From Monarcha castaneiventris obscurior (taxonomy: Eukaryota > Chordata > Aves > Passeriformes > Monarchidae), in assembly GCA_026261815.1 (NCBI GenBank), contig JAMPIT010000894.1, forward strand, positions 51,495,147 to 51,559,146: DNA of 64,000 nucleotides, read 5' to 3'. A program made the translations under genes and the position numbers. A model generated the notes under the pieces. It did no database searches. It saw only the letters and a list, made by a program, of their open reading frames with translations, and had not been told where the DNA came from. Shown here piece after piece: positions 59,501 through 64,000 of the stretch (position 1 is the stretch's first letter; each line of letters opens with the position of its first letter).

Positions 59501-60112
59501 TCCTTACATCATATTCTATCACCTAGTTCACATCTGTGTAGATTTTAATTCCTCCCAGAGAGCAGGCAGTTTTCTCCATGGATAAAGGTTGAAAACTGTA
59601 TTTTTCAGGGGGGTTAGATTCTTCAAAACAGGCAGAGAAATATTCCCTGCACTCTGGATTCCCGCAGTCAGAAAAGGAAGGGAAAACAATAATAATAAAT
59701 GAATGCACAAAGAAGTGATGCACGATGCAATTGTGCACTGCCCACTGACCAATGCCCAACCAGACCCTGAGCATCAGGCTGTCATCCCCTGCTCAACTCC
59801 CCCCAGATTTATTGTTCAGCAGGCTGCCATATGCTATGGAATATCCCTTTGGCCAGTTTGGGTCAGCAGTGCCCCTTCCCATCTCCTCGTGTCCCCAGCT
59901 TCCTTGCTAGCAGAAGCTGAAAAGTCCTTGGCTTGGTGTAAACTCTGCTTAGCAATAACGAAAACACCAGCGTGTTATCAACGTTATTCTCATTCTAAAT
60001 CCAAAAGGCAGCCTGTACCAGCTACTGGGAAGAAAATTAACTCTATTCCAGCCAAAATCAGGGCACCATGGTCCATAGTGGAACTCTCTTTATCTCAAAG
60101 TGTGTGAAAGGG
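59501..60112. other. Intergenic sequence beside the LTR
   Basis: No recognised feature. The open frames on both strands are short and lack splice sites. Confidence 0.5.
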
Positions 60113-60248
60113 GACCCTGGAAGAGTTCAAAAGCTGTGTCCATGTGGCACTTGGGGATATAGTTCAGTGGTGAGCGCTGTGGTGCTGGGTTAATGGCTGG
60201 ACTCAGTTATCTTGGAGATCTTTTCCATCCTCAGTGACTCTTTGATTT
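60113..60248 (+). mobile_element. CR1 LINE 3' end, short and diverged
   Basis: Matches the same CR1 3' type as at 28.6 kb: GAGTTCAAAAGCTGTGTCCA, GGCACTTGGGGATATAGTTC, GTTAATGGCTGGACTCAGTT, then CTTTTCCATCCTCAGTGACTC. About 135 bases, + strand. Confidence 0.85.
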
Positions 60249-63200
60249 TTTTTTCTGAGTGCCTGGAAAGAGAATAGAGCAGCTTTTGAGTGAAAGCTCT
60301 GCTTTTTACCTCTTAGCCATCCCAGATATGACTGAGTCTGTGTATTTGTCTCAGGAGAGGCACAGCTAAGATTAGAGCCCTGCCTGTGAAGATGTGACTC
60401 GGTTCTCCCTTACAGTCCCTCCCTTTCTGCTCCTAGAAATCAGAGTAAAGCAGAATTGGCTCATGGCAATGAAATTACACAAATCTCTTGTAATCTGTAA
60501 GAAAAGAAACTAAAAGGATCTGGCCCTTTGGTTTCTATGTTCTTGTGTTCTGTCCTGTCAGGGGAAGTTGTGAGCCTTTTACTGTTCTGGGATAGTGCCC
60601 TCTAGATGGCAAATACTGTGAATTAGTGCTAGAATGGTGAGTCTGAGAATTTTTATACTGACAGTAAGGATCTAAATAAAACCTCCTGAATTTAAAAATT
60701 TATTTTGATGCTTTATTTTGTTCCGAGATTTTTGAACATTTTAGAGATCCTGGTTTTCAAGCTTTCCTCCATAAACCTGGCAGCTGAATGCTTTACAGGA
60801 AAGTGGATCTTCTTAACCAGAAACCCTTATTTAGGGAAAGGGGTTAAGCATCCTGAGAATCTGAATAAATATGTTGTTGTCCAAGCTTGTAATTTTTATG
60901 AGTTTCCTCTTTTCCCTTTTAATGAAATGACACATACTCCTCAGAACAACTCTGCTCTAGTTAGAGCTGACTCTTCTTTTTGATGTGTTTCCACATTCTT
61001 GATTCCCCTGCTCAAAGACTGCAGGAGCTTTAGGGACTGTACTGAGGGTCACACAGTTTGGCTTTAACCTCTGCTCTGTTCCAGCCCTCCCTGCTGCCTT
61101 GGTCATGCCCTTCAAATGCTTGCTCCAGGCTCAGTGGGGAGCACTGGTGATGCACTCATGGTGCCCTGAGCAAAGCTTCATGCTTGGGTAAGGAGGTCCT
61201 TCCATGCTGTGATGGCAGAAGGAATTGTGCTACCTTGTGCCTTGTTCTGAGACTCTTCCTGCTCCTGCTTTCTGGCAAACGAGGTGGTGCTGAGCTCTGC
61301 CTTTGTGGCTGAGATTTCTAGCCCAGAGGTGTTTTCTTCCTGATGAAGGGTAGCTGGAATTACAGCGTGTTTGCAAAAGCCTCCTGGCCCCCTTGGAACA
61401 TCAGCTGTGCACAGGGGCAGGAGGGGAGGGAGGGAGCTGAGTTTGGAACTCATTCCAAGCCACTCGCTTTGCATTTTCTCTTTTTCTTGCCAAATTATAG
61501 ATCAAAGTACAGGCCTGAATATGCATGTTAGGAGAAAGCACTCAGATAACTTCTCCTTAATTATGTTACAGCCCGTTACTGCATTAAGACATAATTGTCA
61601 ATTTCATTAGAGTTAATTGTTGCAATTTTAATGTCACTATCAAAGTGAAGTAATCTGGCTGTAAGAAGCAGCACATCATCTCCTTTTGTACCATGGCCCA
61701 CGTGTTACCACATGCCCAAGATCAAGACTTGGCCGTGGTTCTGAAGGACAGATCTGATTTTAACAACAAACCATCGGCTGATGCTCTGAGCCTCTCCAGG
61801 CAGGAGGTCAGAACGGCTCTCCAGGGCCCGCCTGTCTGATTGTGGTGAAGTTGAGATACCTGTGGTTCTTTCTGTACTGCTGTTCCATTATTTGTTTTCT
61901 CTAAAGGGAAGCCACTTAGCTGCGCTGATGAGTTATTAATCAGTTGGGCAGGCAGCTCCCAAAACTTTCCATGGATATTGAGTTGCTTCAGTTTTGTGTT
62001 CCCGGAAGATTCGTTGGGGCCACTTTGTTTTTGGATAGCATCAGGTGCACTCCCTGAAGTGTCTTCCACCAAAAGCTACCTCTGGCTCATCAAATGAAAT
62101 ATACAATAACTGGATGCTTTGCATCAGCGTGGGGTTTGGAGTCATTAAAAACAAGCCTGGTAAAAATGAAAGCATGTGTTATTCAGACAGGTCAGCTTAT
62201 TATATTATATAACTTTATAATTATTTGTAGCATTGTTGACCATCTATAAAAGACAGAATAATTAGATGATACCTTTGTTAAAGTACAGTGTACTACTACT
62301 TCAGCTCCTGAACAGGGGTGAAAAGATGTTAAATATGATTTAGGAGGCACTTAAAATTGTATAGCAAAGCTGCTCCTAGGGATAGCTGTGATAAAACAGT
62401 CACTTAAGGCTAAAATTAACTGTTTTATCTCAATAAAGGCCAGGATTTGCTCTTCTAATGGCTTTTAGTGCCCATTTCCTTCTCAACTAGGCAGAGAGGC
62501 AGTACAGTGGGACTGGAAAATGTGCCCAATTGAAAGAATGAGCCAGATGTCCCTGGGAAGATGTAGGGAGGCTTGTGATTTATTTTCCTTTATCTTTTTT
62601 CCTCTTTTCCTCGTTAACCACTTTGGGCACGTAGCACTGAGGTGTTCCCCCTTCGGCAAGGTCCTGGGAAGGAGCACGTGGCACATCTGCATCCACAGGG
62701 GAGCATCTCCTGGGCTTCAGTAGGCATGGAGCCAGCAAGTTTTCCTGCAGTGCTCTTTGCATCTCTACCAATTGCAGATTAATTCGGGCACAGACTTCCC
62801 TAGAAATAACTAGTTAAAGACAATAGCTAATCATAAGGAAAACCATAAAATATTGCCAAGAAAATGCAGCTCCTGCAGGGTGGAATACCACTGGCTAACT
62901 AGCAAGCCTTGCAGATCCTGAGTGCTCGCTGCATCGCTCGCTTCAAGTTAAGCCAAGTGCCAAACCAAGGCTGGGGGTTTTTTATGTTGTTGCTTTCCCA
63001 AAAGGCTGATTTAAGACAGCACAGTTTGGCAGAGGCAGGAGGTGGCCTTTCAGAGGGAGCCCTGGCTTGAAGCCAGCCAAAGTCCTGATGTCTGTGCAGC
63101 CCCAGCAGTCAATGAGGCAGAGCAGAGCGAGGTGGTGCCTTGAGCCCTGGCAGGTTGTCTCAAAAGGTCAGTGCCAGCTACAGAGAGGCAAAGTTGCCTC

Positions 63201-64000
63201 CTCTTGGGAAGCGGGGAAGTCTGTAAGTGCCTTCCAGATTAGGAATCGGCAGTGCAGTAACAAATCACCTCTGTAATTGGCAGCAATCAGCCCAGTCAGC
63301 CCTGCCCTAAGCAGCACCTATTTGCATTCCGCAGTTCCCTCCTGTCAGGGTGTCACTCATCCCCGAGACTGCTCTGCCAGCAGCTACACCCTGCCTGGGG
63401 ATGCCAGCACAAGAAGCAAAGTGACATTATGAGAGAGATGTCATTTCTTTTTCAACACTGCAAAACATCCACCCATCTGTCACAAACATGTCTTCCTTCC
63501 TGGCACTCCAGCTTCTCTGTATCAGTCACACACAGAGTACAGCTCAGCACACAGGAATTTATCAAGCTAATGTTATCACTCATATGCCAGTTTGCATTAC
63601 TTGGGAGTTCCAGAACTGCCTTCCTTTCACCCCTTACCATCAGGTTGGGGCTTTTATTTTAAGCTTATCCTAGGGAAAAGAGCTGGAGAAAACACAAGTG
63701 GGGAAATAGTGCTGAAGTGTCTTTGGAAGATCAAGCTGGCTTGCAGACAAACTAAATGTCCATGTCCTGAAGGAAATCTGCTGTCAGGTCACAGCTGGAG
63801 GTGGAACTCTTAAAGCCACATGTAGCTGATTACTCTCCACGTCCTTCTACAGCTCCTTTTTATTTGAAACTCAGCCTGGTGTGTTTGGTCTGTATCAGGA
63901 GATGCTGATCCCTCACAGGAGAAGTGGCCCCGTGACTTGCCTGGTGAGCTGTCACACCAGTAGCAAACCAAGCAATCTTCATCCTGTTCATTCTAGAAAT
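60249..64000. other. Intergenic or intronic sequence to the window end
   Basis: No known exon or repeat is recognised. 61.5-61.7 and 62.1-62.45 kb are AT-rich with many TAATTA-like cores and could be conserved enhancers. An AATAAA occurs at 62432-62437. Confidence 0.45.

Overview
The window is vertebrate nuclear DNA, almost certainly from a bird. It has a split, highly conserved vertebrate Ras-family gene. Its interspersed repeats are short 3'-truncated CR1 LINE pieces, many ending in the ATTCTGTGATT-type tail, plus probable retroviral LTRs, and no mammalian SINEs are seen. The only gene I can identify firmly is RRAS2 (TC21). No bacterial, phage or CRISPR-like content is present. No clear new biological system is visible; the candidates offered are novel-gene, cis-regulatory and repeat observations.

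Layout: 1-11,458 is the 3' two thirds of RRAS2 on the + strand: four coding exons (488-590, 2000-2108, 9403-9521, 9996-10083) encoding residues 66-204, followed by a 3' UTR of about 1.4 kb. The two upstream exons, with the P-loop and switch I, lie before the window. 11.5-22.9 kb is intergenic, with an old CR1 reverse-transcriptase fragment (about 15.8-16.9 kb) and a CR1 3' end (17.7 kb). 22.95-23.68 kb is a strong CpG island with a TATA-like box, a CRE/MARE-like palindrome, upstream ORFs, and a well-placed ATG leading into a consensus splice donor. This looks like the promoter and first exon of an unidentified + strand gene or lncRNA. 23.7-64 kb is AT-richer non-coding sequence with CR1 fragments (28.6, 35.3, 40.85, 42.6 and 60.1 kb), two LTR-like elements (42.3 and 59.1 kb), a degenerate minisatellite (36.3 kb), microsatellites, a perfect 15-bp hairpin (53.6 kb) and a few splice-flanked exon candidates (24.8, 34.9 and 58.1 kb).

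How it fits together: RRAS2 reads rightward. In mammals its 3' neighbour is SPON1, arranged convergently. No thrombospondin-repeat exon on the - strand was found in the 52 kb after RRAS2, so here the interval holds the CpG-island transcription unit and otherwise looks like a gene desert. All exon candidates outside RRAS2 rest on splice motifs and open frames only, and need RNA evidence.
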